The notes under the pieces were generated by a model. That model made no database searches, was not told the origin of the DNA, and saw only the letters and a list, made by a program, of their open reading frames with translations. A program made the translations under genes and the position numbers. A stretch of 7,055 nt of DNA from positions 1 to 7,055 of the forward strand of contig JAHFVB010000268.1 in NCBI GenBank assembly GCA_023264755.1, given 5' to 3'. The DNA comes from Mycobacterium sp. Lineage in GTDB: Bacteria; Actinomycetota; Actinomycetes; Mycobacteriales; Mycobacteriaceae. Numbering within the stretch: the first letter of the stretch is position 1; each line of letters begins with the position of its first letter. Shown here piece after piece: positions 1 to 7,055 of this stretch.

Positions 1-135
1 ATGGTGGTCGGAGTGGCACATGCCCGACGCTTCCATCTGGATCTTGACCTCGTCTTTGACGGGATCACCGATTTCGATCTCCTCGATCGACCACGGCTGG
101 TTGAATTCCCAGATCAGAGCGCCTTTGGTCTTCAT
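1..135 (-). CDS. adhB: Zinc-dependent alcohol dehydrogenase, N-terminal 45 residues (truncated by window edge)
   Basis: This is the first 45 codons of an MDR-family, zinc-binding alcohol dehydrogenase (NAD-dependent oxidation of alcohols to aldehydes is the family activity). The visible protein begins MKTKGALIWEFNQPW, continues through the paired acidic stretch typical of the GroES-like domain, and reaches GMCHSDHH at residues 38-45. Cys40 in this motif is the expected first ligand of the catalytic zinc. The other ligands (GHE and the later Cys) and the Rossmann domain lie outside the window. The ATG is preceded by a good AGGAG at 138-142. The N-terminus closely resembles my recollection of M. 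tuberculosis adhB (Rv0761c). It is the last gene seen of the minus-strand cyp51 unit, separated from its upstream neighbour by 91 bp, so it may be read through or partly independent. The natural alcohol is unknown. Confidence 0.9.
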   Translation of the reverse strand, partial: MKTKGALIWEFNQPWSIEEIEIGDPVKDEVKIQMEASGMCHSDHH

Positions 136-137
136 TT

Positions 138-142
138 CTCCT
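138..142 (-). promoter_or_regulatory. Ribosome binding site of adhB
   Basis: The minus-strand sequence AGGAG lies 2 bases before the ATG at 135, within GCAGGAGAA. The spacing is short, but no other in-frame start nearby is better served, and the protein start agrees with the known adhB N-terminus. Confidence 0.6.
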
Positions 143-170
143 GCTTTCGACGAGAGCCTCGAGCTCAAGA

Positions 171-183
171 CTAGAGCCTCTAG
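171..183. repeat. 13-bp perfect palindrome CTAGAG-C-CTCTAG upstream of adhB
   Basis: A 6-1-6 inverted repeat lies in the 91-bp gap between adhB and the SnoaL-like gene. The octamer AGAGCCTC occurs at 153-160 and again at 173-180, 20 bp apart, so the second copy is part of the palindrome. Such a site could be an operator or a small RNA hairpin in the adhB leader. Nothing else in the window shares this motif as far as I can see by eye, and I cannot assign a binding protein. Confidence 0.35.
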
Positions 184-203
184 TTAGCCACATCACACTG
201 CCC

Positions 204-219
204 CCAAGCAACTGCTTGG
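204..219 (-). repeat. Small stem-loop after the SnoaL-like gene (possible attenuator or weak terminator)
   Basis: CCAAGC and GCTTGG form a perfect 6-bp stem around the loop AACT, starting 7 bases beyond the stop codon of the minus-strand gene. No U-rich tract follows it on the minus strand, so it is not a textbook intrinsic terminator. It may reduce read-through into adhB or protect the 3' end of the upstream transcript. The rest of this 91-bp gap shows no convincing -35/-10 pair on the minus strand. Confidence 0.3.
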
Positions 220-226
220 TGGTGAT

Positions 227-775
227 TCACCAGATCGGCTGCGGGGCCTCTCCGAGCGGGTAATACCCGGGCAGTCGCTCGCCCGCCATGCTGCGTTCGA
301 TGCGCTTCTGCATGCCTTGGCTCAGGTCGCCCGACTCGATGAGCTTCATGAACATCTTCGAGACGTGACCGAAGTCGAAGAAGTCGCGCTGCCACTCGAT
401 CAGCAGCTCCCCGTCCGCTTCGGTGAGTCGGAACCAGCTACCGCCGATGCCGTAGATCTCGTCCTGGCTGCCGTCACTCTTGTCGACGATCTGCTTCCAG
501 AATCCGACGATTTCGCCCTGGCCCTCGTCGATGAGCACCTTCTGGTACTCGTAACGCCAGTTCTCCAGGCCCTGCATCTCCAAACCCAGTGCGATGTCGC
601 GGATTTCGTCCCGACCGAGACACATCACGTCTTCCTTGGGCCCGATGTTCCAGCCATAGGTGGCGTCGTTGGTGTAGAAGTCCGCCAACGGTTTCCAGTC
701 ACCAGCCTGCTCGGCGTCTTGATTCGCCTTGAGCCAGCGGTCGACCCAATCTTGGAGTTGCTCGCGTGACGCCAT
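227..775 (-). CDS. SnoaL/NTF2-like fold protein (Rv0762c-like, function unknown)
   Basis: A 182-residue protein beginning MASREQLQDWVDRWLKAN. Its pattern (N-terminal helices, then FYTNDATYGWN at 33-43, then the strands around YEYQKVLIDEG, EIVGFWKQIV and WFRLTEADGELLIEWQRDFFD) is what I expect of the cone-shaped SnoaL/NTF2/ketosteroid-isomerase-like fold, which binds hydrophobic ligands. Length and start agree with M. tuberculosis Rv0762c as I remember it (about 181 aa). No catalytic residues can be named with certainty, and the C-terminus (GYYPLGEAPQPIW) is aromatic and proline-rich. The ATG is 2 bp past the ferredoxin stop codon, and its only Shine-Dalgarno-like sequence is a purine-rich GAGAAAGAG inside the ferredoxin's last codons, implying translational coupling. 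A role in binding or isomerising a P450 substrate or product is inference from the neighbours. Confidence 0.85.
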   Translation of the reverse strand: MASREQLQDWVDRWLKANQDAEQAGDWKPLADFYTNDATYGWNIGPKEDVMCLGRDEIRDIALGLEMQGLENWRYEYQKVLIDEGQGEIVGFWKQIVDKSDGSQDEIYGIGGSWFRLTEADGELLIEWQRDFFDFGHVSKMFMKLIESGDLSQGMQKRIERSMAGERLPGYYPLGEAPQPIW

Positions 776-777
776 TG

Positions 778-2380
<1,603 letters not shown>

Positions 2381-2384
<4 letters not shown>

Positions 2385-3208
2385 GATTTCAGGTTCTCCT
2401 CGTTCAGGGTCAGTTTCTGGCGCTCGGTGGGCGCGGTATTCAAGGGGGCTTCGGGCTGGAGCTCCATGTTGGCGATGAAGCCGCCCCTTGGGGTCTCGGC
2501 GACGAAGGTGATCGCGCGGGCCAGGTCTGAGGCGCGCAGGAAGTAGTCGTGGCGGGCCTGGCCCCACTTGGCCCAATCCTCCAGCGCGGGACCGATCAGT
2601 TCGGCGGGCAGACTCCAGCCCATCGAGGTCTTCGTCGGACCCGGATGCACGATCGACGCCCGGACGCCGGTGCCTTCGAGTTCCATCTGATAGTTGGTGA
2701 CCATCGCGACGAGCGCTGCCTTGGCTGCCCCGTAGGCGCCCATGTGTGGCCGTTGCCTCAGCGCCACATCGGATCCCACGAAGATCAGGTCTCCCCGCCG
2801 GCGTTCGATCATGCCGGGCAGCACCGCGGTGGCCACCCGGTTGGCGCCGATCAGGTGGATCTGGATCTGGGATTCGAACTGCTCGGTGCTGATCGCATCG
2901 AGCTTTCCGAAGTAGGTGTCGCCGGCGCCGGCGACGAGCACCTCGATGTCGCCGAGCTCGGAGGTGGTCTGCTCGACGGCGGCCTTGACCGAGTCGGGGT
3001 CGGTCACGTCCAGATGCACGGCGATGGCCTCTCCGCCGTCCGCGCGGATCTTCTCGACGATCGCTTGGAGCTTCTCGACCCGGCGAGCGCCGAGGGCGAC
3101 CGGAAAGCCCCGCGCCGCAAGCTCGATCGCGGTCGCTTCGCCGATTCCGGAGGATGCGCCTGCGACCAATGCGGGCCGGCGGTCGGGTAGGGGATCAAAA
3201 CGGGGCAT
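2381..3208 (-). CDS. SDR-family oxidoreductase (Rv0765c-like)
   Basis: A 275-residue classical-length short-chain dehydrogenase/reductase. The cofactor loop is GASSGIG at 17-23, preceded by Ala rather than the usual Thr. ARR at 41-43 after the second strand suggests NADP(H) preference, and Asp68-Val69 contacts adenine. The catalytic Ser146, Tyr159 and Lys163 are correctly spaced (S-13-Y-x3-K). Two departures from the classical consensus stand out: the NNAG block is AGAG (93-96), and the Asn of the Asn-Ser-Tyr-Lys tetrad appears to be His118. The C-terminal 25 residues are a charged tail. The gene follows the CYP123-like stop by 11 bp, with GAAGG (3217-3221) overlapping that stop codon, and shares ATGA with cyp51. 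It probably oxidises or reduces a hydroxyl/keto group on a P450 substrate or product; the specific substrate is unknown. Confidence 0.93.
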
Positions 3209-3219
3209 GGTGTCGGCCT

Positions 3220-4431
3220 TCAGCGAGATTGGATGGTGATGGGTAGGTGGGCGAATCCGCGGACGTTGCTGGAGTGGACGCGGACGGCGTTGGCCTCGTC
3301 CACCTGGTATCCGCGGATTCGCTTGAAGAGTTCGGCGAGTGCCACCCTGGCCTCCATGCGGGCCAGGTGGGCGCCGAGGCAGAAGTGGGCACCGCTACCG
3401 AAACTCTGTAGTTTGGAGCCGATTTCACGGCCGATGATGAAGTCGTCGGGGTTCTCGAACACGCGCTCGTCGCGGTGGGCCGAGCCGGGGAGCAGCAACA
3501 GTACGTCGCCGACCGGGACGGTGGTGTCGTACATCGTGAGCTCGCCGGTGACCAGGCGGGCCAAGATCTGGCTCGAGGTGTCGTAGCGCAGGGTCTCCTC
3601 GACCCACAGCGGAATGCGGCTCGGATCGTCGTACACCGGGGCGAGTTGGTCGGGGTTGCGGTAGCCCCAGAACGCGGCATTGGCAAGCAGTTTGGTGGTG
3701 GTCTCGTTACCCGCGATCACCATCAGGAACATGAAGCCGAGCACTTCGTCGTCGGTCAGTCGATCCCCGTCGATCTCCGCCTCGAGCAGCGCCGTCGTGA
3801 GGTCGTCGGAGGGCTTCTTGCGTCGCTCGGCGACCATGTCCTGGTAGTAGACGATCAAGTTGAGCGAGGCCTCGATCGCCTCGGCCGGTACGTCCCGGAC
3901 GCCGTCCTCGCGGTGCATGACCCCGTCGGCCATGGCCCGGATGCGGTCCCTGTCTGCTTCGGGCACGCCCATGAGTTCGGAGATGACGTCCATGGGCAGC
4001 TTGCCTGCGAACTCGGCGACGTAGTCAACGGTGCCGTCCTCGACCCGCTCCATCATGGCGTCGAGATGCTTGACGGCGAGCTCGGTGACGCGGGGTTCTA
4101 GTTCGCGAATCCGGCGCGGGGTGAATCCCTTCGATACCAGGGTCCGCAACCGGAGATGGTCCGGGTCGTCCATTGCCAGGAAGGACATGGTCTTGCTGGC
4201 GTGCGGTCCACGTGAGATCGGGTCGAGCGAGACGCCCTCCCGATTCGACAGCGTCGTGCTGTTGCGGAAGCCGGCCAGTACGTCCCTATGCCGGGACAGT
4301 GCCCAGAAGCCCTGCGTCTCGTTGTGGTACAGCGGGGCTTCGTCGCGGAGCCGCTTGTAGTACGGGTAGGGATCTTCGTGGAAGTCGTAGTCGTACGGAT
4401 CGAGCAGCGCATCGGTGGTCGGGACGCTCAT
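3220..4431 (-). CDS. cyp123: Cytochrome P450, CYP123 family-like
   Basis: A 403-residue soluble bacterial P450, matching the length I recall for M. tuberculosis CYP123 (Rv0766c, about 402 aa). Motifs in order: the C-helix region MDDPDHLRLRTLVSKGFTP (87-105), the I-helix AGNETTT at 240-246 with the acid-alcohol pair Glu243/Thr244, the ExxR pair Glu279/Arg282, and the haem loop FGSGAHFCLGAHLAR with ligand Cys351. All residues needed for oxygen activation are present. The substrate is not known. The ATG overlaps the tetR stop codon in ATGA and has GGAG at 4439-4442, 7 bases upstream. Position directly after the regulator makes it the first structural gene of the operon. It needs a ferredoxin, and the one encoded three genes downstream is the nearest candidate. 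Assignment to CYP123 rather than another bacterial CYP family rests on locus position and remembered similarity. Confidence 0.93.
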   Translation of the reverse strand: MSVPTTDALLDPYDYDFHEDPYPYYKRLRDEAPLYHNETQGFWALSRHRDVLAGFRNSTTLSNREGVSLDPISRGPHASKTMSFLAMDDPDHLRLRTLVSKGFTPRRIRELEPRVTELAVKHLDAMMERVEDGTVDYVAEFAGKLPMDVISELMGVPEADRDRIRAMADGVMHREDGVRDVPAEAIEASLNLIVYYQDMVAERRKKPSDDLTTALLEAEIDGDRLTDDEVLGFMFLMVIAGNETTTKLLANAAFWGYRNPDQLAPVYDDPSRIPLWVEETLRYDTSSQILARLVTGELTMYDTTVPVGDVLLLLPGSAHRDERVFENPDDFIIGREIGSKLQSFGSGAHFCLGAHLARMEARVALAELFKRIRGYQVDEANAVRVHSSNVRGFAHLPITIQSR

Positions 4432-5036
4432 TTGTCTTCTCCGAGGATGAGGCCGACCACGTAGCTCAGCCGGTCGGCGGTCTGGTGATAGGTGAATGCG
4501 CCGCTGCCCGCGTTGACGAGGGCCCCGAAGAACGTCATCTCCAACGCGGAGCCGACGCGCGGATCGGTGTTGGGTCCTAGGGCGGATTGGATGCGGCGAT
4601 GAATCTCGGCGCCGATGCGGTCGCGCACCCGCCGGACCGCCGCGTCGGTACCCGACAACAAGGCGGTCGTGCAGGCCGCGGCGACTTCGGGTTCGTCCGC
4701 GACGGCGAGTGTCATGCTCCGCAGCGTCTGCTCCACGCGCTGGGTCATCGGCTGGTTCACGTCGGTGAAGTAGGGCACTTGCTTCAGCAGGTCGAAGTAC
4801 ACCTCGGCGATCAGGTGGTTCTTCGAGGAGAAGTAGGTGTAGGCCGTCGCCGGGGCGACCTGGGCGCGCGCTGCGACGGCGCGAACGGTCAGATCGGCGT
4901 AGGACGTCTCGCGCAACATCTCCCGGCCCGCCGCCAGCACCTTGCGGAAGGTCTCTTCCTGTCTGCGGTTGCGCGGGGGCTCCCCCGAGCTGACCGACGC
5001 CGGCTCTGTGATGGCTACCACTGGATCGCTGGACAC
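4428..5036 (-). CDS. TetR/AcrR-family transcriptional regulator (Rv0767c-like)
   Basis: A 202-residue one-component repressor-type protein. After a loose N-terminal 20 residues, the DNA-binding domain runs from about 23 to 78: RRQEETFRKVLAAGREML (helix 1), then the helix-turn-helix LTVRAVAARAQVAPATAYTYF (49-69) followed by SSKNHLIAEVYF. The C-terminal region is the variable helical ligand and dimer domain. The start is GTG, not ATG: an in-frame TAA lies only four codons upstream, so no longer form is possible. No clear Shine-Dalgarno precedes it, and a -10-like GATAAC ends 8 bases before the GTG, compatible with a leaderless mRNA. A perfect palindrome covers the start codon, suggesting autoregulation. 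Being first gene of the P450 unit and divergent to aldA, it likely controls both. Its ligand is unknown, perhaps a substrate of the pathway. Confidence 0.92.
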   Translation of the reverse strand: MSSDPVVAITEPASVSSGEPPRNRRQEETFRKVLAAGREMLRETSYADLTVRAVAARAQVAPATAYTYFSSKNHLIAEVYFDLLKQVPYFTDVNQPMTQRVEQTLRSMTLAVADEPEVAAACTTALLSGTDAAVRRVRDRIGAEIHRRIQSALGPNTDPRVGSALEMTFFGALVNAGSGAFTYHQTADRLSYVVGLILGEDK

Positions 5037-5043
5037 ATGTCCA
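5030..5043. promoter_or_regulatory. Candidate TetR operator O1, TGGACA-CA-TGTCCA
   Basis: A perfect 6-2-6 palindrome overlaps the GTG start codon of the tetR gene. It shares the core GGACA-NN-TGTCC with a second copy at 5188-5199. Operators of TetR proteins are typically palindromes next to their own gene. Bound here, a dimer would cover the expected transcription start of the minus-strand operon. Binding by the adjacent regulator is inferred, not shown. Confidence 0.55.
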
Positions 5044-5044
5044 A

Positions 5045-5072
5045 GTTATCCGACCAGACCGTCCTGCGGCAA
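5045..5072 (-). promoter_or_regulatory. Candidate promoter of the tetR-cyp123-sdr-cyp51 operon
   Basis: On the minus strand a -35-like TTGCCG (5072-5067) is separated by 16 bp from a -10-like GATAAC (5050-5045). Transcription would begin near 5037, at or next to the GTG start codon, which fits the lack of a Shine-Dalgarno and would give a leaderless transcript. The -35 match is weak (three of six bases). Confidence 0.35.
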
Positions 5073-5122
5073 GCCGATACGGCGAAATCGCAGTAAGGGG
5101 CACACTTTCAGTAGTGCGTGCT

Positions 5123-5140
5123 GGTGCGATTCCTCGCACC
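5123..5140. repeat. Perfect 7-4-7 inverted repeat GGTGCGA-TTCC-TCGCACC
   Basis: This inverted repeat lies midway in the 200-bp divergent intergenic region, between the two GGACA-NN-TGTCC palindromes and upstream of both candidate promoters. It has no following T tract on either strand and no gene end nearby, so a terminator is unlikely. Its half-site differs from that of the flanking palindromes, so it may bind a different regulator, such as an activator. Confidence 0.4.
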
Positions 5141-5141
5141 C

Positions 5142-5171
5142 TTGCAACTCGGCAGCGGCTGAGGATATGGT
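5142..5171 (+). promoter_or_regulatory. Candidate promoter of aldA-SDR
   Basis: A -35-like TTGCAA (5142-5147) and a -10-like TATGGT (5166-5171) are separated by 18 bp; each matches four of six consensus bases. Predicted start of transcription is near 5178, leaving a leader of about 60 bases and placing the second operator immediately downstream of the start point, a classic road-block position. Confidence 0.35.
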
Positions 5172-5180
5172 TCGAAGGAT

Positions 5181-5199
5181 AGTTGTCGGACAGTTGTCC
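5181..5199. promoter_or_regulatory. Candidate TetR operator O2, GGACA-GT-TGTCC with an extra half-site
   Basis: The perfect 5-2-5 palindrome at 5188-5199 matches the core of the site on the tetR start codon. AGTTGTC occurs at 5181-5187 and again at 5192-5198, so a third TGTC half-site lies 11 bp (about one helical turn) before the last one. TGTC-G-GACA (5184-5192) is itself an overlapping small palindrome. The array could hold more than one dimer and would hinder aldA transcription. Confidence 0.5.
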
Positions 5200-5226
5200 A
5201 GGCAGCTGAAGCAACATTCGGCATAC

Positions 5227-5231
5227 GGGAG
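5227..5231 (+). promoter_or_regulatory. Ribosome binding site of aldA
   Basis: GGGAG stands 5 bases before the ATG at 5237 but only 2 bases before the in-frame GTG at 5234. The spacing decides for the ATG as the start. Confidence 0.65.
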
Positions 5232-5236
5232 ATGTG

Positions 5237-6706
5237 ATGGCGCTGCTCGCTGATCGGGAGAGTCGACTGCTGATCGACGGAAAGTTGGTGGCAGGTGGCG
5301 GCGGCACGTTCGCGACCATCAACCCCGCCACCGAGGAGACGCTGGGCGTGGCCGCCGACGCCACCGCAGCGGACATGGACGCCGCGATCGCAGCTGCCCG
5401 CCGGGCTTTCGACGAGACGGATTGGTCGACCGACGTCGAGCTGCGGGTGCGCGGCATCCGTCAGTTGCAGCAGGCCATGCGCGATCACCTCGAGGAGCTC
5501 CGCGAGGTGACGATCTCCGAGGTGGGCGCCCCGGTGATGTTGACGTCGATGGCCCAACTCGAAGGACCCGTCGATGACCTCAGCTTCTGCGCCGACACCG
5601 CGGAGTCCTACCAGTGGACAACGGATTTCGGCATCGCGGCGCCGATGGGCATCAAGACCCACCGGACCATCGCGCGGGAGGCGATCGGCGTCGTCGGAGC
5701 CATCACGCCGTGGAACTTCCCCCATCAGATCAACCTCGCCAAGCTGGGGCCCGCGCTGGCCGCCGGCAACACCCTGGTGCTCAAGCCGGCGCCCGACACG
5801 CCCTGGTGCGCCGCGGTGCTCGGTGAGCTCATCCTCGAGTACACCGACATCCCGGCGGGCGTGGTCAACATCATCACCTCGAACGACCACGCCGTCGGCG
5901 CGCTGCTGTCGAAGGACCCGCGGGTCGACATGGTCTCGTTCACGGGGTCGACGAACACGGGCCGGGCGGTGATGTCCGACGGCGCAGCCACCCTCAAGAA
6001 GGTGTTCCTCGAACTCGGCGGCAAGTCGGCGTTCTTGGTGCTCGACGACGCCGACCTGGCCGGGGCCTGCTCGATGTCGGCCTTCACGGCCTCGATGCAT
6101 GCGGGTCAGGGCTGTGCCATCACCACGCGGTTGGTGGTGCCGCGCGCCCGCTACGACGAGGCCGTCGCGGCGGCGGCCGGCACCATGGCCGGGTTGAAGC
6201 CCGGCGACCCGACGGACGCGGGCACGGTCTGCGGTCCGGTGATCTCGGCCCGGCAACGTGACCGCATCCAGGGCTACCTGGATTCCGCACTCGCCGAGGG
6301 TGGCACGTTCGCCTGCGGAGGGGGACGGCCCGCCGATCGCGACACGGGATTCTTCATCGAGCCGACGGTCATCGCCGGGCTCGACAACAGCGCGACGGTC
6401 GCCCGCGAGGAGATCTTCGGGCCCGTGCTCACCGTCATCGCACACGACGGCGACGACGATGCGGTGCGGATCGCCAACGACTCGCCGTACGGCTTGTCGG
6501 GCACGGTGTTCTCGGCCGACGAACAGCGGGCGGCGAACGTCGCGGCCCGGATGCGGGTCGGGACGGTCAACGTCAACGGCGGCGTCTGGTATTCGGCGGA
6601 CATGCCATTCGGCGGTTACAAGCAGTCCGGCCTGGGCCGGGAGATGGGGCTTGCGGGCTTCGAGGAGTACCTCGAGACCAAGGCCATTGCCACGGCAGCG
6701 AATTAA
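5237..6706 (+). CDS. aldA: NAD(P)-dependent aldehyde dehydrogenase, AldA (Rv0768-like)
   Basis: A full-length, 489-residue member of the ALDH superfamily that oxidises an aldehyde to a carboxylic acid in the cytosol. Visible motifs: PWNFP with oxyanion Asn160, Lys183 in KPAPDTP for cofactor binding, the nucleotide loop FTGSTNTG (235-242), the general base Glu259 in LELGGK, the nucleophile Cys293 in GQGC, and EEIFGP with Glu392 that holds the nicotinamide ribose. The residue three after Lys183 is Pro rather than the Glu common in strictly NAD-specific enzymes, so the cofactor choice is open. Length and order match M. tuberculosis aldA. It is transcribed away from the P450 operon and coupled to the next SDR. 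It likely completes alcohol-aldehyde-acid oxidation begun by AdhB or the SDRs; the actual aldehyde is unknown. Confidence 0.95.
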   Translation: MALLADRESRLLIDGKLVAGGGGTFATINPATEETLGVAADATAADMDAAIAAARRAFDETDWSTDVELRVRGIRQLQQAMRDHLEELREVTISEVGAPVMLTSMAQLEGPVDDLSFCADTAESYQWTTDFGIAAPMGIKTHRTIAREAIGVVGAITPWNFPHQINLAKLGPALAAGNTLVLKPAPDTPWCAAVLGELILEYTDIPAGVVNIITSNDHAVGALLSKDPRVDMVSFTGSTNTGRAVMSDGAATLKKVFLELGGKSAFLVLDDADLAGACSMSAFTASMHAGQGCAITTRLVVPRARYDEAVAAAAGTMAGLKPGDPTDAGTVCGPVISARQRDRIQGYLDSALAEGGTFACGGGRPADRDTGFFIEPTVIAGLDNSATVAREEIFGPVLTVIAHDGDDDAVRIANDSPYGLSGTVFSADEQRAANVAARMRVGTVNVNGGVWYSADMPFGGYKQSGLGREMGLAGFEEYLETKAIATAAN

Positions 6707-6710
6707 GGAG
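6705..6710 (+). promoter_or_regulatory. Ribosome binding site of the second SDR, overlapping the aldA stop codon
   Basis: AAGGAG begins within the aldA TAA stop codon. It is 2 bases from the ATG at 6713 and 8 bases from the GTG at 6719, favouring GTG as the real start and indicating translational coupling to aldA. Confidence 0.6.
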
Positions 6711-6718
6711 ACATGACA

Positions 6719-7055
6719 GTGGGACTTTATGGCGATCAGTTCAAGGACAAGGTGGCCATCGTCACCGGCGCGGGCGGTGGCATCGGCCAGGTGTATGCGG
6801 AGGCCCTGGCCCGGGAGGGGGCGGCCGTCGTCGTCGCCGACATCAACGTCGAGGGCGCCCAGAAGGTCGCCGACGGGATCAAGGGCGAGGGCGGCAACGC
6901 GCTAGCGGTACGGGTGGACGTCAGCGATCCCGACTCCGCCAAGGACATGGCCGCCCAGACGCTTTCGGAGTTCGGCGGCATCGACTACCTGGTCAACAAC
7001 GCCGCGATCTTCGGCGGGATGAAGCTCGACTTCCTCATCACCGTCGACTGGGACT
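6719..7055 (+). CDS. SDR-family oxidoreductase, N-terminal part (Rv0769-like, cut by window end)
   Basis: The first 112 residues of a classical short-chain dehydrogenase. Counting from GTG 6719: the cofactor loop TGAGGGIG at 16-23, an Asp at 41 closing the second strand (VVVADIN), which favours NAD(H), the adenine-contacting Asp67, and the NNAA block at 93-96. The catalytic Ser-Tyr-Lys lies beyond the window. Two in-frame starts are possible: ATG 6713 (adding Met-Thr), only 2 bases from AAGGAG, and GTG 6719 at 8 bases, which I chose; M. tuberculosis Rv0769, as I remember it, starts a few residues later still. Only 12 bp separate it from the aldA stop, so it is in the same transcript. With its apparent NAD preference it is probably an oxidative dehydrogenase acting in the same route as AldA. 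The substrate is unknown. Confidence 0.9.
   Translation, partial: MGLYGDQFKDKVAIVTGAGGGIGQVYAEALAREGAAVVVADINVEGAQKVADGIKGEGGNALAVRVDVSDPDSAKDMAAQTLSEFGGIDYLVNNAAIFGGMKLDFLITVDWD

Noticed and set aside
2385..2576. Upstream extension of the cyp51 frame by 64 codons
   Set aside because: It runs through the SDR gene in another frame and is Arg/Pro-rich. The ATG at 2384 has AGGAG upstream, the ATGA overlap, and agrees with known CYP51 N-termini.
2549..3190. A 213-codon plus-strand frame opposite the first SDR
   Set aside because: The composition is typical of a shadow frame and the minus-strand SDR has intact catalytic motifs.
5015..5038. ATG on the minus strand at 5038, two bases before the tetR GTG
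   Set aside because: It is in another frame and meets TAG after seven codons, so it cannot start the regulator.
4587..5096. A 169-codon plus-strand frame opposite tetR and reaching into the divergent promoter
   Set aside because: There is no motif and no ribosome binding site of note. It lies over a complete helix-turn-helix regulator on the other strand.
5234..5236. GTG as an alternative aldA start
   Set aside because: It leaves only 2 bases after GGGAG, whereas the adjacent ATG has 5; the ATG also gives the 489-residue length remembered for AldA.
4432..5457. Upstream extension of the CYP123-like frame by about 340 codons
   Set aside because: The extension is only an open reading frame behind tetR and the divergent promoter. 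The P450 begins at the ATG at 4431 with GGAG at the right distance and has normal family length.
5108..6445. A 445-codon open frame on the minus strand, opposite aldA
   Set aside because: It lies antisense to an intact aldehyde dehydrogenase, and its product is Arg/Gly/His/Asp-rich without any motif. Long antisense frames are expected in GC-rich codon usage.

Overview
This GC-rich, tightly packed window reads as chromosomal DNA of a mycobacterium (Mycobacterium sensu lato). Gene content and order match, from memory, the conserved cyp51 locus of M. tuberculosis (Rv0761c to Rv0769): adhB, Rv0762c, ferredoxin Rv0763c, cyp51, SDR Rv0765c, cyp123, TetR Rv0767c, then divergent aldA and SDR Rv0769. 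The species cannot be fixed from the sequence alone. Several proteins look close to, but not identical with, the M. tuberculosis versions.

Layout. On the minus strand, reading from about 5036 down to 1, lies one probable seven-gene operon: TetR regulator, CYP123-like P450, SDR, CYP51, [3Fe-4S]-type ferredoxin, SnoaL/NTF2-like protein, and the 5' end of a zinc alcohol dehydrogenase. Its junctions are very tight: 4-bp ATGA overlaps at tetR/cyp123 and sdr/cyp51, gaps of 11, 5 and 2 bp elsewhere, then a 91-bp gap before adhB. On the plus strand, aldA (489 aa) and a second SDR, cut by the window end, form a divergent coupled pair. About 200 bp of divergent promoter DNA lies between the two units. 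No stretch over 300 bp lacks a gene, and I see no RNA gene, mobile element or CRISPR array.

How the genes may work together. The P450s hydroxylate or demethylate a hydrophobic (sterol-like or lipid) substrate. The ferredoxin encoded beside cyp51 supplies electrons, but no ferredoxin reductase gene is present here. SDRs, the alcohol dehydrogenase and the aldehyde dehydrogenase could oxidise the resulting alcohol to aldehyde and acid. CYP51 is a genuine sterol 14-alpha-demethylase family member, yet mycobacteria have no complete sterol biosynthesis pathway, so the natural substrate of this unit is unsettled.

The most useful new observation is regulatory. The divergent intergenic region holds two copies of the palindrome GGACA-NN-TGTCC. 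One sits on the tetR start codon, the other just after a candidate aldA promoter. A separate perfect 7-4-7 inverted repeat lies between them. The two GGACA palindromes are good candidates for the operators of the TetR protein, which would then control both arms of the locus.
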